Notes under the pieces: generated by a model
What the model saw: the letters and a program-made list of their open reading frames with translations, nothing else
Database searches by the model: none
What the model was told of the DNA's origin: nothing
Source: Methanobrevibacter olleyae
GTDB taxonomy: Archaea; Methanobacteriota; Methanobacteria; Methanobacteriales; Methanobacteriaceae
Length of the DNA stretch: 32,581 bases
NCBI GenBank assembly: GCA_015063035.1
Contig: SUTG01000019.1
Location: 1-32,581 of the forward strand
Direction of reading: 5' to 3'
Position numbers and translations under genes: made by a program
Shown: in pieces, positions 32,527-32,581 of the stretch
Position numbering within the stretch: the stretch's first letter is position 1
Layout of the letters: each line of letters begins with the position of its first letter

Positions 32527-32581
32527 TCGTAAAATACAGTTTAATTAGAATATTAAAGTCAATTAAAAAAAAAAAAAAAAA

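Larger units (their letters stand above)
32188..32581. other. gltB-like gene promoter region and window end
   Basis: No gene visible. Contains a TATA-like box (32484-32493), a palindrome (32512-32526), a leader hairpin CAAAAC/GTTTTG (32419-32436) and a terminal poly-A run from about 32565. Confidence 0.5.

Overview
The window looks like chromosomal DNA of a hydrogenotrophic methanogen of the Methanobrevibacter type (order Methanobacteriales). The support is: heterodisulfide reductase subunits HdrB and HdrC, an eight-cluster polyferredoxin resembling FwdF, a 2-phosphoglycerate kinase (cyclic 2,3-diphosphoglycerate route), two secreted proteins combining pseudomurein-binding repeats with transglutaminase-like domains, class III signal peptide pilins, an archaeal SRP RNA, archaeal TATA boxes and very AT-rich spacers. 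The species cannot be fixed from the sequence alone. Both ends are low-complexity A-rich tracts, so this may be a whole contig.

Layout. 1-6500: a small membrane protein, RqcH, a UPF0173 metal hydrolase, an unrecognised acidic membrane protein of 596 aa and two tandem pilin-like genes. 6800-8750: the polyferredoxin and archaeal CoaD. 9100-18930: two paralogous cell-wall proteins (9112-11487 minus, 17244-18926 plus) enclosing a CDF metal transporter, a class I aminotransferase and a B12-type radical SAM protein. 19184-21190: tRNA-Ser(GCU), a membrane acyltransferase and SRP RNA. 21400-24850: a CBS protein overlapping pgk2, a metallophosphoesterase and a DUF749/DUF2096-like pair. 25190-27880: the hdrC-hdrB operon, in which hdrC has a long Glu-rich N-terminal extension, and a MarR regulator upstream. 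28280-32190: a TGT/ArcS-like protein, exonuclease VII (xseA-xseB) and a glutamate-synthase-like FMN protein with an N-terminal zinc ribbon.

Working together: HdrBC and the polyferredoxin belong to methanogenesis electron transfer; the two transglutaminase proteins probably remodel or bind pseudomurein; the pilin pair, acyltransferase and secreted proteins make up the cell-surface set; RqcH, SRP RNA, tRNA-Ser and the TGT-like protein serve translation and protein targeting.

The most striking non-gene pattern is that almost every spacer at the 3' end of a gene or RNA carries its own tandem array (mostly 18-63 bp units), unrelated in sequence from locus to locus and commonly containing T-runs on the sense strand. 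Other points worth a look are possible AUU initiation in both transglutaminase genes, the HdrC extension with an overlapping upstream ORF, and a perfect palindrome placed just upstream of the hdrC TATA box.
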